This document shows, in pieces, positions 1-7,784 of a DNA stretch of 64,000 nucleotides (the stretch's first letter is position 1; each line of letters begins with the position of its first letter). The position numbers and the translations under genes are program-made. Location: the NCBI GenBank assembly GCA_024655825.1, contig JANLFJ010000006.1, forward strand, positions 40,311-104,310, written 5' to 3'. The DNA comes from Peptococcaceae bacterium. GTDB lineage: Bacteria > Bacillota > Peptococcia > DRI-13 > PHAD01. The notes beneath the pieces are model-generated. The model ran no database searches. It was not told the origin of the DNA and was given only the letters and a program-made list of their open reading frames with translations.

Positions 1-389
1 GCAGCCTCCATCACCCGCGGCGTATTCACCGCATAAATGAGAAAATTGCTCAAGGCATAGGTGTCATAGGAGTAGGTGTAACGGATGACCAGGTCTATCG
101 TTTCGCCATAGTCTACAACCGCGTTTGTCCCGGCAATATCAACCCGGTTATCATCAAAACCCATTTGCACCAACTCATCCCGCGCCTTCTGCTCAATGGC
201 CGGGGTCAGTCCTCCTGCCACCTCCATTCTCAACATTGTCTCCCGGTGCACATGGGTAAGATTGGCGTACATGAAAGCCGTTTTAACGGGGGGCAGCAAA
301 TTCAGCACAACGAGCATAAGCAATAGCAGCACTATGGCAAAGGCAATTGCTTCACTGCCTCCCTGCCGGTCCTGTACAAAATTGAGCAA
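1..389 (-). CDS. TadE-like pilus assembly protein (DUF4320-like), C-terminus cut by window edge
   Basis: Last visible gene of the Tad pilus operon. The reading frame is open for 129 codons from a TTG at 389 to the window edge, so the C-terminus is missing. The N-terminus has a short charged stretch (DRQGGSEA), then one long hydrophobic segment at about residues 15-35, then a soluble extracytoplasmic part. That single-anchor layout is typical of TadE/TadF-like minor pilins and DUF4320 proteins. The TTG start follows AAGGGGG by about 9 bases and lies just after the prepilin peptidase stop at 391, so translation is probably coupled. The product likely sits in the membrane and may be processed with the pilin. 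Family is inferred from layout and operon position. Confidence 0.6.
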   Translation of the reverse strand, partial: MLNFVQDRQGGSEAIAFAIVLLLLMLVVLNLLPPVKTAFMYANLTHVHRETMLRMEVAGGLTPAIEQKARDELVQMGFDDNRVDIAGTNAVVDYGETIDLVIRYTYSYDTYALSNFLIYAVNTPRVMEA

Positions 390-390
390 A

Positions 391-798
391 TTAAGGCACC
401 CCCTTCCCAGAAACCCATAAAACCCCTGCCAGAATAGCTATGGCGTAGGGTACACGGGGATTTGTCATCTTGTCCTTAACCATATAGAAGAAAAAAAGCG
501 GCAGGGCCGCCAAAAGGCTGGCGTAAAATACCGCCAGACCATACAACGGCCCTCCCGTCAGGGCTAAACCCAACAATAATTTCAAGTCCCCGCCGCCCAA
601 GGCATTGAGACGGTAGCAAAGCTCACAGAGGATACATCCCAAGAACAGAGTAGCCGCCGTAAGCCCCAAGCCCAGGTCAACCAGGGAAAAAACAATCCCG
701 GCCAGGATCAATGTCAGCGTGATCCAGTCCGGGATTTCCCTTGTTTTGGCGTCATGCCAAGCCGCCAGCGCCGCGGCGGCTATCATGGCCGTTTCCAT
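391..798 (-). CDS. Type IV / Flp prepilin peptidase (A24, TadV/CpaA-like)
   Basis: A 135-residue integral membrane aspartic protease that should cut the leader from the Flp-like pilin encoded just upstream. The two hallmark aspartates of the A24 family are visible: one in the DAKTREIPDW motif near residue 16, where a D precedes the conserved IPDW loop, and one in the GGGD motif near residue 70. Hydrophobic segments alternate between them. At this length it is the short CpaA/TadV form, without the N-terminal methyltransferase domain of PilD-type enzymes. It starts 5 bases after the pilin stop and ends 2 bases before the next gene. No strong ribosome binding site is seen, so it probably depends on translation from the pilin gene. 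Confidence 0.88.
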   Translation of the reverse strand: METAMIAAAALAAWHDAKTREIPDWITLTLILAGIVFSLVDLGLGLTAATLFLGCILCELCYRLNALGGGDLKLLLGLALTGGPLYGLAVFYASLLAALPLFFFYMVKDKMTNPRVPYAIAILAGVLWVSGKGVP

Positions 799-803
799 AG
801 TTT

Positions 804-1025
804 TTAAGGATTAACCTGGTTATTCAGGTTCGTGCTCAAAGAGGTAAAAACGTTGCCGATGGCCTCGCCGATATCCCTGAGGTAAGGGAACAGCGCCAAG
901 GCGATAAAGGCGATAATGGCCACCGTCTCAATGGACGGGGTGCCTCTTTTGTCCTTCAGGAAACGTGCGGCGCGCGGGAAAACCGTTTTCAGGCAGGGTA
1001 AAGCATGGCGAACCAGGGAAAACAT
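804..1025 (-). CDS. Flp-type pilin subunit
   Basis: A 73-residue small protein with a basic N-terminal stretch (residues 1-27), a charged/glycine junction (KDKRGTPS) and a roughly 20-residue hydrophobic helix containing an ET pair (SIETVAIIAF), followed by a short polar tail. This is the layout of Flp/Fap pilins, where a prepilin peptidase cuts after G in front of a hydrophobic helix with a conserved E. It is encoded between tadC and the prepilin peptidase, the usual place for the major pilin in compact Gram-positive tad loci. AAGGAGG precedes the ATG. The leader is longer than in classical Flp, so exact processing is uncertain. It could also be a DUF4244-like pseudopilin. Confidence 0.72.
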   Translation of the reverse strand: MFSLVRHALPCLKTVFPRAARFLKDKRGTPSIETVAIIAFIALALFPYLRDIGEAIGNVFTSLSTNLNNQVNP

Positions 1026-1057
1026 TCAATCAGCCTCCTTCATAATTCTTTTTGTAA

Positions 1058-1897
1058 TCAAAATTGACCGAAACTACTGGTGAACTGAATGAGCAAGGGC
1101 ATGGCAATCAAGATCATGATGTTGGCCACCACCATTACGCTGATCAGGTGCAAGAAATTAGCCCGGTTTTTCAGGCCTTTTTCAATCCCGGCCTGCTTGC
1201 GCGCTTTCAGTACTTCCGCCTGGTGGGCCAGCAGTGATTTCACCCGGCCGGTCGCCTCGCTTTGTTTTAAGGCCAGAACCAAATGATCCACCTCCTCCAA
1301 GCCGATTCTGGCTGCAAAGGCGTCCAGGCAACAGGGCAAATTCAAAGTAAGGGCGTAATGGGCGGCGAGCTGTATCACCTCCTTTCTTAAAGGGCCTGAG
1401 ACCCGCTGAGGCAGGGCGGAAAGGGTTTCCCGCATGCCGTTGCCGCCGGCCAAGGAACGCCGCAAGAAATCCAGCATCTCCGGCAATACCCGGAGAATCT
1501 CCTCTTTTCTTCTCCTGGCGGCCAGGTACAAAAGCCCGTCCGGGAGCATAAAACCAACCACACCAAAGAATAAGAGAGAAGGACCGCTGCCGCCAAAGCA
1601 CAGGCCCGCTGCAACGGCCAGGAGCAGCTTGGCCGTGTAGAAATGAGCCGGGCTTGCGCCGATCAACCCGGGATTCCCGGCCCGGGCCAGCCGGTCGGGA
1701 AGAGCAGGACCGCCATACCATCCCAGCAGCCGCCCGGCCACATGCAGGAGCAGGTTTCCTTGCTTGTTCCCCCTGGAGTTGATGCCAGCCAGCAGGCGGC
1801 GCATCCTTTGCTTTTCCAGGACAATCTCCCATCCCGTATATATGGCAACAAACAGCGCCGCAATTAACGGCACGCCCAGCCACTTGCCTGCTTCCAT
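1058..1897 (-). CDS. tadC: TadC-like type II secretion F-domain inner-membrane protein
   Basis: About 279 residues with hydrophobic segments near both ends and around residues 85-120, plus a central cytoplasmic helical region rich in R, K and E (RRRKEEILRVLPEMLDFLRRSL). That matches the T2SF/GspF domain of TadC, the platform protein that works with TadB and the CpaF ATPase. I chose the ATG at 1897, which overlaps the tadB stop (TGATG) and follows GGAGAGGGGGG. A TTG one codon upstream is possible. The C-terminus is a membrane hairpin (residues about 245-275). It is the second of two adjacent T2SF paralogues, as in other Tad operons. Confidence 0.82.
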   Translation of the reverse strand: MEAGKWLGVPLIAALFVAIYTGWEIVLEKQRMRRLLAGINSRGNKQGNLLLHVAGRLLGWYGGPALPDRLARAGNPGLIGASPAHFYTAKLLLAVAAGLCFGGSGPSLLFFGVVGFMLPDGLLYLAARRRKEEILRVLPEMLDFLRRSLAGGNGMRETLSALPQRVSGPLRKEVIQLAAHYALTLNLPCCLDAFAARIGLEEVDHLVLALKQSEATGRVKSLLAHQAEVLKARKQAGIEKGLKNRANFLHLISVMVVANIMILIAMPLLIQFTSSFGQF

Positions 1898-2826
1898 CAA
1901 TCATCCCCCCTCTCCAGGACCATTAATTTAAGAAAATAGCCGGCTGCGAGAAAGATCACGGCCATCAAGGCAACTGCCGCCTTCCCCCTTGAGTCCGACA
2001 CCAAAAAGCCCATCAGTTCCGGCTGACTGCGGGACAGGGTCGCCAGGACCGCGAGATATACGCCCAGCAGGACAAAAAAGACGGTCAGGGTGCTGCCCCC
2101 GTCGCTGCTCCCCCGGGTCGTGTTGATCTCCCGCCGGTAAACCTGGTGCACATGTTCCGTCACGCACTCCTGGAAATCACCGCCCCGTTCGGCAAAGAAG
2201 ACCACATCGTCCCAGAACTGCCGCAAAACCGGATCGGGCAGGCGGCTTTTTACTGTTTCCGCGCAGGCAGGCAAAGGCAGCCCGCCTTTGCAGGCGGTGA
2301 GAAACCAGCGCACCTGGCTGCGCAGGGGGTCTTTCAAGCGGGGAAGGGCTTCCTCCAGGGCCACCAGCGGGTCGCCATACACGCCGCAGAGGTTCCCTAC
2401 CGTCAGCAAAAAGGAGGCCGCCTGTCGCCTGAGTTTTTTCCGCCGGCGGTAATAGGCAACTTCTAAGACCTGGTAGGGCAAAGATACTCCCGCCCCAAAC
2501 AGCAGCAACATCACCAGAGGATTTCGCAAAATAACAGCAGCCGATACAGCCATAATTATCCCTACCAGCAAGGAGACGAGTAGAAAAAAGCATACGCTGA
2601 ACGGTTTCCCACCAGGCCTGAAGGACACGGCTGCCAGCATCTTTTGCAGCTTTTGTCCCCAAACCCGGGAATGCTCATTTCGTTCCATAGCTAGCATCAC
2701 TTTTCGGTCTAAGCCCTTTACATGGAACCAATTGAGGGAATTACGTTTGAAAAACGAAAGTACAGTTATGAAGAAGATAAACCAGGCCGCTGCAGTCAGG
2801 ACTAGTAAAGCAAAATCCCTGGTCAT
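1897..2826 (-). CDS. tadB: TadB-like type II secretion F-domain inner-membrane protein
   Basis: 309 residues with an N-terminal membrane helix, two hydrophobic segments near residues 80-125, a cytoplasmic T2SF helical domain (YYRRRKKLRRQAASFLLTVG onward) and a C-terminal pair of helices. TadB and TadC form the inner-membrane core through which the CpaF ATPase drives pilus extrusion. The ATG overlaps the cpaF stop as ATGA, so the genes are translationally coupled. The family is clear from the paired T2SF arrangement and the fixed gene order cpaF-tadB-tadC, although T2SF sequences diverge strongly and the name rests partly on context. Confidence 0.85.
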   Translation of the reverse strand: MTRDFALLVLTAAAWFIFFITVLSFFKRNSLNWFHVKGLDRKVMLAMERNEHSRVWGQKLQKMLAAVSFRPGGKPFSVCFFLLVSLLVGIIMAVSAAVILRNPLVMLLLFGAGVSLPYQVLEVAYYRRRKKLRRQAASFLLTVGNLCGVYGDPLVALEEALPRLKDPLRSQVRWFLTACKGGLPLPACAETVKSRLPDPVLRQFWDDVVFFAERGGDFQECVTEHVHQVYRREINTTRGSSDGGSTLTVFFVLLGVYLAVLATLSRSQPELMGFLVSDSRGKAAVALMAVIFLAAGYFLKLMVLERGDD

Positions 2827-4127
2827 GGCATGGCCACCCCCCTTCGCCAGAAGAGTTTTTTGGCGCTGTCACTCAATGGATGCCAGACATAAACCAGGCT
2901 GCCGGAAGAGTCCCGTTCCGTTTCCAGGATAGGCTCCAAGAGGACTTCCTGCCGACGGTGGTCATAGCCGGCCACAAAGGCGATATCGGTGATCCGGTAG
3001 TTTTCCATGTAGATGATGAGGTCCAAGGCCTGGGCAATCAGGAGTTTCAGGTGCTCGTACTTAAGTGGCGCGGCGGCATACAGCATCATCACGGCAACCT
3101 GGTCCAAGGCATTGTAGAGATCATTGGCGTGAACCGTGACCATTCCCCCGTCGTGGCCGGTACCAAAGGCACGGATCAGGGCAAAGGCCTCTTTCCCCCG
3201 GAATTCCCCCAAAAGGATGCGCCGCATGGCCATGCGCAAGCCGTTGCGCACCAGGTCATCGAGCGTGATCTCCTCATCATCTTCCCCGGCCTTTTTCTTC
3301 GCTTCCAGGAATACCTGGTTGTGGTGGGTGATTCTCAGCTCCTCTTCTTCCTCCAGCACCACGATGCGCTCGTCATCGGGGATAAAATTGGAGGCCATAA
3401 AGCGCATCAACGTGGTCTTGCCGCTGCCGGTGGGACCGGCAATCAGGGTGTTTAACCTGGCTTTCACGGCTTGCCGGATAAAACCGCTTATTTCCGGGGT
3501 GAAAGTAGCTGTACGGTAAAAGTCGTCCTCTGTAAAGTCGGCCACCGTGTGCTTGCGGATACACAGGTAAGGAATTTTGGCTGCCGGCCCGATCCCGGCG
3601 TTGATGCGCAGGTGGTTTGGCACGTCCCGCGTGTCCACCAGGCACTCAGCCTGGGTAATACACCGGCCTGCTTTGGCCAAGATGGTACGGATATACTGCT
3701 CCAGGTGCTGGTTATCCCGGAAACGCACCTTCGGACAGAAAATATCCTCATTGTTCACCCGCTTGTACACGTTTTGCGGGCCGTTGACGAAAATATCGGT
3801 TACCGCAGGGTCGTCGATCAGATCCTGGAGGATTCCGTAACGGAGGATGTTATCGCAAACCGTCTTGATGGTTTCTTCCTTCCCGCCCCGGAGAAGGTAT
3901 CCTTTTTCCGTCACGATCCAGGACACAAGGCGTTCCAGGTCCCCGGGCGCTTTTGCTCCCGTGCTGACGGCATAGACCACGTCGGCATAATCACGGAGGA
4001 TCTCTTCAGTGACCATAAATATGACATCGTGATCATGCCGGTCTTGCGAGGACTGGGCCTCGGGAATCGCCCCGGCCGGTTTGTTCCGGCGGCGGTAGCT
4101 TTCCTCAGCCAAGCTCACTGCACCCAT
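2823..4127 (-). CDS. cpaF: CpaF/TadA secretion ATPase
   Basis: Hexameric type II/IV secretion ATPase that powers Tad pilus assembly in the cytoplasm. The sequence shows the full core: N-terminal helices, a box around DDPAVTDIFVNGP, then Walker A (AGPTGSGKTT), an acidic Asp/Walker B box (VVLEEEEEL), the conserved TVHAN motif and a C-terminal YDHRRQEV region. The ATG at 4127 is chosen because AAGGAGG precedes it by about 8 bases. An upstream in-frame extension to 4220 exists but lies inside the cpaE-like gene and has no ribosome site. The start overlaps the end of the cpaE-like gene by about 20 bases. Length (434 residues) fits the family. Confidence 0.95.
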   Translation of the reverse strand: MGAVSLAEESYRRRNKPAGAIPEAQSSQDRHDHDVIFMVTEEILRDYADVVYAVSTGAKAPGDLERLVSWIVTEKGYLLRGGKEETIKTVCDNILRYGILQDLIDDPAVTDIFVNGPQNVYKRVNNEDIFCPKVRFRDNQHLEQYIRTILAKAGRCITQAECLVDTRDVPNHLRINAGIGPAAKIPYLCIRKHTVADFTEDDFYRTATFTPEISGFIRQAVKARLNTLIAGPTGSGKTTLMRFMASNFIPDDERIVVLEEEEELRITHHNQVFLEAKKKAGEDDEEITLDDLVRNGLRMAMRRILLGEFRGKEAFALIRAFGTGHDGGMVTVHANDLYNALDQVAVMMLYAAAPLKYEHLKLLIAQALDLIIYMENYRITDIAFVAGYDHRRQEVLLEPILETERDSSGSLVYVWHPLSDSAKKLFWRRGVAMP

Positions 4128-4929
4128 CGGATGTCGCCTCCTTTCCGGGCATGACTGGGACAGGCACCGACACCAGGCTAAGCAATACGTCTTCCCAGCC
4201 TGTTGCAGTCTGCAGCGCATCTCCCCGCCATTCCGCCCAATGCGGGCAATAGGGGATTTCCGCCTCTATTTTTCTGCCCAGCAAGGCCTCGATTTGACCG
4301 GCGGAAAGAGCGGGTTTCTCCCTGCCATGATTCAACACCAGCCGGAATTTGTTAATGTCAAAACAGAGGTCATGGACCAGTATGCTTAGGTAACGCCCGA
4401 TGTGCCGCACCGGGCCGTCCCCCAGAATGACCGGTATTACAACCAGATCGGCCGCATCCAAGGCGGCCAAGGTAGCCTCCATGGCCAGGTTCCGATTGGT
4501 GTCCAGAACCACGACATCAAATTGTCCGGCCAAGCCGCTCACCATGCTTAGCAATTCGACCCTCCCCAGGTTTTCAGCCCGCACGATGTCGCCGGGACCG
4601 GAGAGGAGATGGACTCCTGTAGGTTTCAGACAAGAAAGCTTTGAAGCTGTTTTGGCCGGATCGAAGTCGCCCCGCAGTATATCGCTTGCAACCTGGTCCA
4701 GGCTATAACCCCCGTGGGGGAAGTCCGGGGTCAGCAGGTCAAAGTCCACGCAGACGACCCGTTTTTTTGCCCCCGCTAAGGTGGCGGAAACGGCAGCGGC
4801 CAGAACAGTTTTTCCCGTTGCCTTGGGCGACCAGAAGGCAATCACGCGGGGAATGGCACTGTGCTTTTCCCCGGAACCATCGCTTTTTTTCTTCTGCCTC
4901 CTTATAGCGGATAATTTGTTTATTATCAT
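4105..4929 (-). CDS. CpaE/TadZ-like P-loop ATPase (MinD/ParA superfamily)
   Basis: 274 residues with a MinD/ParA-type fold: Walker A region ending SPKATGKT at about residues 33-40, the VVCVDFDLLTPD strand carrying the Walker A' aspartate, and VVVLDTNRNLAME as the switch/Walker B region. In Tad systems such proteins (CpaE/TadZ) place the assembly machine at a pole or septum. The usual signature lysine at the start of KGGxGKT is replaced here by a PKATGKT loop, so ATP-driven dimerisation may differ. The ATG at 4929 overlaps the cpaB stop as ATGA. The open frame continues upstream to 5613 only because cpaB is frameshifted, so that long fusion is not a real protein start. Confidence 0.8.
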   Translation of the reverse strand: MIINKLSAIRRQKKKSDGSGEKHSAIPRVIAFWSPKATGKTVLAAAVSATLAGAKKRVVCVDFDLLTPDFPHGGYSLDQVASDILRGDFDPAKTASKLSCLKPTGVHLLSGPGDIVRAENLGRVELLSMVSGLAGQFDVVVLDTNRNLAMEATLAALDAADLVVIPVILGDGPVRHIGRYLSILVHDLCFDINKFRLVLNHGREKPALSAGQIEALLGRKIEAEIPYCPHWAEWRGDALQTATGWEDVLLSLVSVPVPVMPGKEATSDGCSELG

Positions 4930-5613
4930 TGAATGCTGCCCCCTGTCACAATAAAGGTAGGTACGTCTTTGACCGGCTGGCTCTGCGGCAAGTACCGGGC
5001 TAAAGACAGTTCCCCCGTATTGGCGGCGGCGTTCAGCAGGTTGGCCTGGACTGCCGTCACCAGCACTTGAACCACACTCGGCACTGCCGCAGACCCCCTG
5101 GGTTTTCCCTTCTTTCCCGCTGATGGCCTGTCCGTTCTGGTTGAGGATTCCCACGATTGTGATGCCGGAAAGAAGCAATTTGCTCTCACCCCCTCCCCGG
5201 TTGGATCGATCAGCCGCAAATAGAAAAACATCCACCCGGTCGCCCGGCTGGATGCCTCCCGCTGATTGCAAGGTTGCAGGGATGGAAAAAACCCGGTTCC
5301 CGGGTTCGGGCAGTGTGACCGGATGGTCCTTGACCATGGGCGGAAGCAGGTATTCGCCCTTCCAGATTTTCTGGCCGGCCAGTTTTCCGCCGGGAATAGC
5401 CGAGAAGGCTTTTTCGGGCACCGCGGCGGCCGGGATGCTCCGCACTTCCAGGTTCTCGGGAGTAAGGGGCGCGTTGGCTTCGATGTCTCTGGTTGCCACA
5501 GCTACAGGAACATAGGCCACTTGCTTGTCCGACGTGCTCACCATCAATAGGCAGGTAATGGCCAGAGCAGCCACCAGGGAAACCGCCAGGCGTACGACAC
5601 GTTTGTTAAACAA
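4926..5613 (-). pseudogene. cpaB: cpaB (RcpC/CpaB) pilus assembly gene with a single-base frameshift
   Basis: The first part (from a TTG at 5613 after GGAGGTG) encodes a membrane anchor and an SAF-like domain (VPVAVATRDIEANAPLTPEN...) ending in a PGDRVDVFLF strand, as in CpaB/RcpC, a periplasm-facing assembly factor. After the codons for SGKEGKTQG the frame turns to nonsense. The correct C-terminal part (VPSVVQVLVTAVQANLL ... LARYLPQSQPVKDVPTF) continues in another frame to a TGA at 4926. The change maps to a run of five G on the minus strand (5094-5098): removing one G restores one continuous protein. It is either an inactivating mutation, a +1 recoding site, or a homopolymer sequencing error. 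The intact operon around it makes an error or a recent mutation most likely. Confidence 0.85.
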
Positions 5614-5646
5614 TTACAGACACCTCCGTTTTTTTATTGGGGAAAA

Positions 5647-5680
5647 TAAAAAATCCCCTCACTGTTCTCCAGTGAAGGGA
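5647..5680 (-). terminator. Rho-independent terminator or attenuator upstream of cpaB
   Basis: On the minus strand an 11-bp stem with one mismatch (TCCCTTCACTG pairing with CAGTGAGGGGA, 5-base loop) is followed by TTTTTTATTTT. It lies about 35 bases before the cpaB start and points into the operon, so it either ends an upstream transcript or attenuates the Tad operon. I saw no c-di-GMP aptamer core in the 230 bases upstream. Confidence 0.75.
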
Positions 5681-5901
5681 ATATGAAACAATATGTGATC
5701 CGCATTATATGGATAATGCGTAGTTCAGGCATGGAGCAACAAGACCAGGTACGCTGTTAGTTATAGGGTGTAACATACGTCCCACAACCCCGATAAAAAA
5801 GTGTTTCTGCTAAAGGTAAATGCCATATATCTGCTCACAATAATTGACCAAATGTAATCTTGAAACTGCTGTATTCCTTTCAGGCACCTGTGTTGCAGCC
5901 T

Positions 5902-6036
5902 GTCAAGGGCGAGCGTAGCGAGTTCATTTTACCCTTGACGGGCATCACCCAGCCAAAACCCTTTTGCCCAGGTTCAGGGCTAACCTGACCCCTGCCACCC
6001 GGCGAAGGGCGGGGGTTTGGGGGTAGCGCCCCCAAA
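5902..6036. repeat. Cluster of three inverted repeats in a GC-rich strip
   Basis: Three adjacent inverted repeats: GTCAAGGG (5902-5909) with CCCTTGAC (5932-5939); CAGGTT (5969-5974) with AACCTG (5982-5987); and TTTGGGGG (6016-6023) with CCCCCAAA (6029-6036) around a 5-base loop. The strip is much more GC-rich than the AT-rich DNA beginning at about 6080. No protein is encoded here. It marks the left edge of the accessory island. Origin-like, transfer-origin or terminator roles are possible, but none is shown by the sequence. Confidence 0.6.
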
Positions 6037-6320
6037 ACTAAACTGCGGACAGCGGTCATGAGCAGTAGGATTTTCCAGAAAAATCACGGCAATGCAATGT
6101 TAGTATTTGGCAATAATAAATCGTTACTTAATGCTCGAATGTATTGAAGTTACTAAGTTTTGAAGGTGGTCATATATCATAAGCAATTTATTCGGCCAAG
6201 CATATTGAGTCAATTGCGGTCATATAGCCTGAGCAGCGACAATAAAAGAGCCTGCATTACGTCTGATTACAGCTTTTACCTAATCTCAGTTAATCTCAGT
6301 CAAACGTTACCATATACAAT
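6037..6320. other. AT-rich noncoding spacer downstream of the CBASS operon
   Basis: No convincing gene. A short motif recurs three times imperfectly (CGGTCAT near 6053 and 6217, and GGTCAT near 6178, the outer two followed by GAGCAG within about 15 bases), which may be decayed repeat sequence. No clear rho-independent terminator for the CD-NTase gene was found. Confidence 0.4.
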
Positions 6321-7784
6321 CTATCTTATTTTAATAAACTTTCGACCCGTGCGAGCTAAACAAACCCCATCTTTAATAACGAATGCCTCTATCCAATGAG
6401 TCCCTTTATATAAAGTATGTTCCCAATGATATGGACTATAATTATTACCTTCTGCGAGAAAACCGCCACGCAAGTCACCTGCTTTAGTTGCTTCTTCCCC
6501 GGTGTTAACTATCTGCCATTGTATCTCATATGGAGCAGGCACATTTGTATTAACACGGAATCTTAACCAAACATTTGCTGGTACTGGACGTTCCGAAATT
6601 GTCCATAATTTTTTAAGTGTTTTTCGATTAAAATGAACAGAACCACTAATATCGGCTTTATAAAGAAGATTTTGAGGCCATATCGGCGGTTTACAATGAT
6701 CAGTTTTGCCGAGAGGAGGAATTTGAGGCTGCTTAGTCAGCAAGAACGTAGAACCAGAAGATAAACCCATATCAAATGCGACTTTTTCCATTATACTTTT
6801 CCCTAGAATAGGACTTAATGATTTTGTCATTTCAGTGATATGTTGTTCTTTGACTGTAGCAAAGTCACTTCGAACTCTGTCCAACCACATTATAAATACT
6901 GTCCGTCTTTCAGGGTATTCGTTCCATTTATCTGCAAAATTCTCTTCCGCAACGGGATTAGTAACCCACCATTTATCACCTTTTCGTTCAATAAATTTTG
7001 GCATATCCTGAACAATACTCTCTAAAGCATCATAAATATCTGCTTGTCCACGGTATGCTTTAGCTGCAAGTGTCGTTATTATTATAGAAATTGGTTTGTT
7101 GTCAGGTTGATCTTGAAAATATATATCACGATGCCGTTTTAAAATTTGAACAGCTATCTGAAGTGGTGTTTTAACTTGCCATTCGGGCACGTCTTCAACT
7201 TTGGCATTAAAAGATTTTGCAAGAGCAGCTCTCTTTTCAAGAAAAATTACTTCCATTCGCTTATAGAACCATTCTGCATAAGCCTTGGGATTACTTTTCT
7301 GCCATAGTTTAAGCTCTGTGTCAGTAAGCAAAATACCTGTAGGTTCGTCTTCCAAGTTATGAATAGATGGGAGAATATCCATATGGAATTTAGGTAGTGA
7401 GTTTTGCGCAGGATAGTTTAGCGTCCAACACCTTCGTGATTGTTCCAGCATGCTGTTAAAATCAGGACGTAATTTAAGCCTGTTTCCTACAATTGTTTTT
7501 AAATTATCCTGCGTCGTTTGTTCTTTTGCCAGATTAAGAGTACAAACTAAGTCAATATCATATTCATCTTCACCATTGATTGGACGAACTACTGTACCAA
7601 GTCGGAAAGAACCCTGTGGATAAATTTCCGGGGAATACTTTTTCAGTTCAGATGAATCATCTCCCAACCATGCCCCTACATCTTCATATTTTATTGTAGC
7701 ATCTTCGTATACATAATCTGGAATATCTAGGGCAGAAGATACTCTGGTTAGAATATCACTTATCGGATTACCATTTGCTAACAT
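6321..7784 (-). CDS. CBASS CD-NTase (cGAS/DncV-like nucleotidyltransferase) with AGS-C-like sensor domain
   Basis: 487 residues. Expected to make a cyclic di- or trinucleotide alarm signal on phage infection. The nucleotidyltransferase core is clear: GSFRLGT at residues 58-64, the DEYDIDLV metal-binding stretch with D76 and D78, and a third likely acid at D136 in KFHMDILPS. The last 130 or so residues resemble the AGS-C domain found only on CD-NTases (ending with a WEHTLYKGTHWIEAFVI strand and a conserved ARTGRKF end). The ATG overlaps the capV stop (ATGTTAG) and is preceded by AAGGAGGAAAGCGT, so the two are coupled. Adjacent to the patatin effector it forms a two-gene (type I) CBASS operon. 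No cap2/cap3 or HORMA/TRIP13 genes are present. The product nucleotide cannot be read from sequence. Confidence 0.9.
   Translation of the reverse strand: MLANGNPISDILTRVSSALDIPDYVYEDATIKYEDVGAWLGDDSSELKKYSPEIYPQGSFRLGTVVRPINGEDEYDIDLVCTLNLAKEQTTQDNLKTIVGNRLKLRPDFNSMLEQSRRCWTLNYPAQNSLPKFHMDILPSIHNLEDEPTGILLTDTELKLWQKSNPKAYAEWFYKRMEVIFLEKRAALAKSFNAKVEDVPEWQVKTPLQIAVQILKRHRDIYFQDQPDNKPISIIITTLAAKAYRGQADIYDALESIVQDMPKFIERKGDKWWVTNPVAEENFADKWNEYPERRTVFIMWLDRVRSDFATVKEQHITEMTKSLSPILGKSIMEKVAFDMGLSSGSTFLLTKQPQIPPLGKTDHCKPPIWPQNLLYKADISGSVHFNRKTLKKLWTISERPVPANVWLRFRVNTNVPAPYEIQWQIVNTGEEATKAGDLRGGFLAEGNNYSPYHWEHTLYKGTHWIEAFVIKDGVCLARTGRKFIKIR

Noticed and set aside
4105..5613. A single 502-residue protein joining CpaB-like and CpaE-like parts
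   Set aside because: The middle is out-of-frame nonsense, the proper CpaB end lies in another frame, and the CpaE-like part has its own ATG overlapping that end. It is an artefact of the cpaB frameshift.
5700..5880. A c-di-GMP riboswitch in the Tad leader
   Set aside because: I looked for the GEMM-type core because of the pilus context, but no matching tetraloop or receptor pattern is visible.
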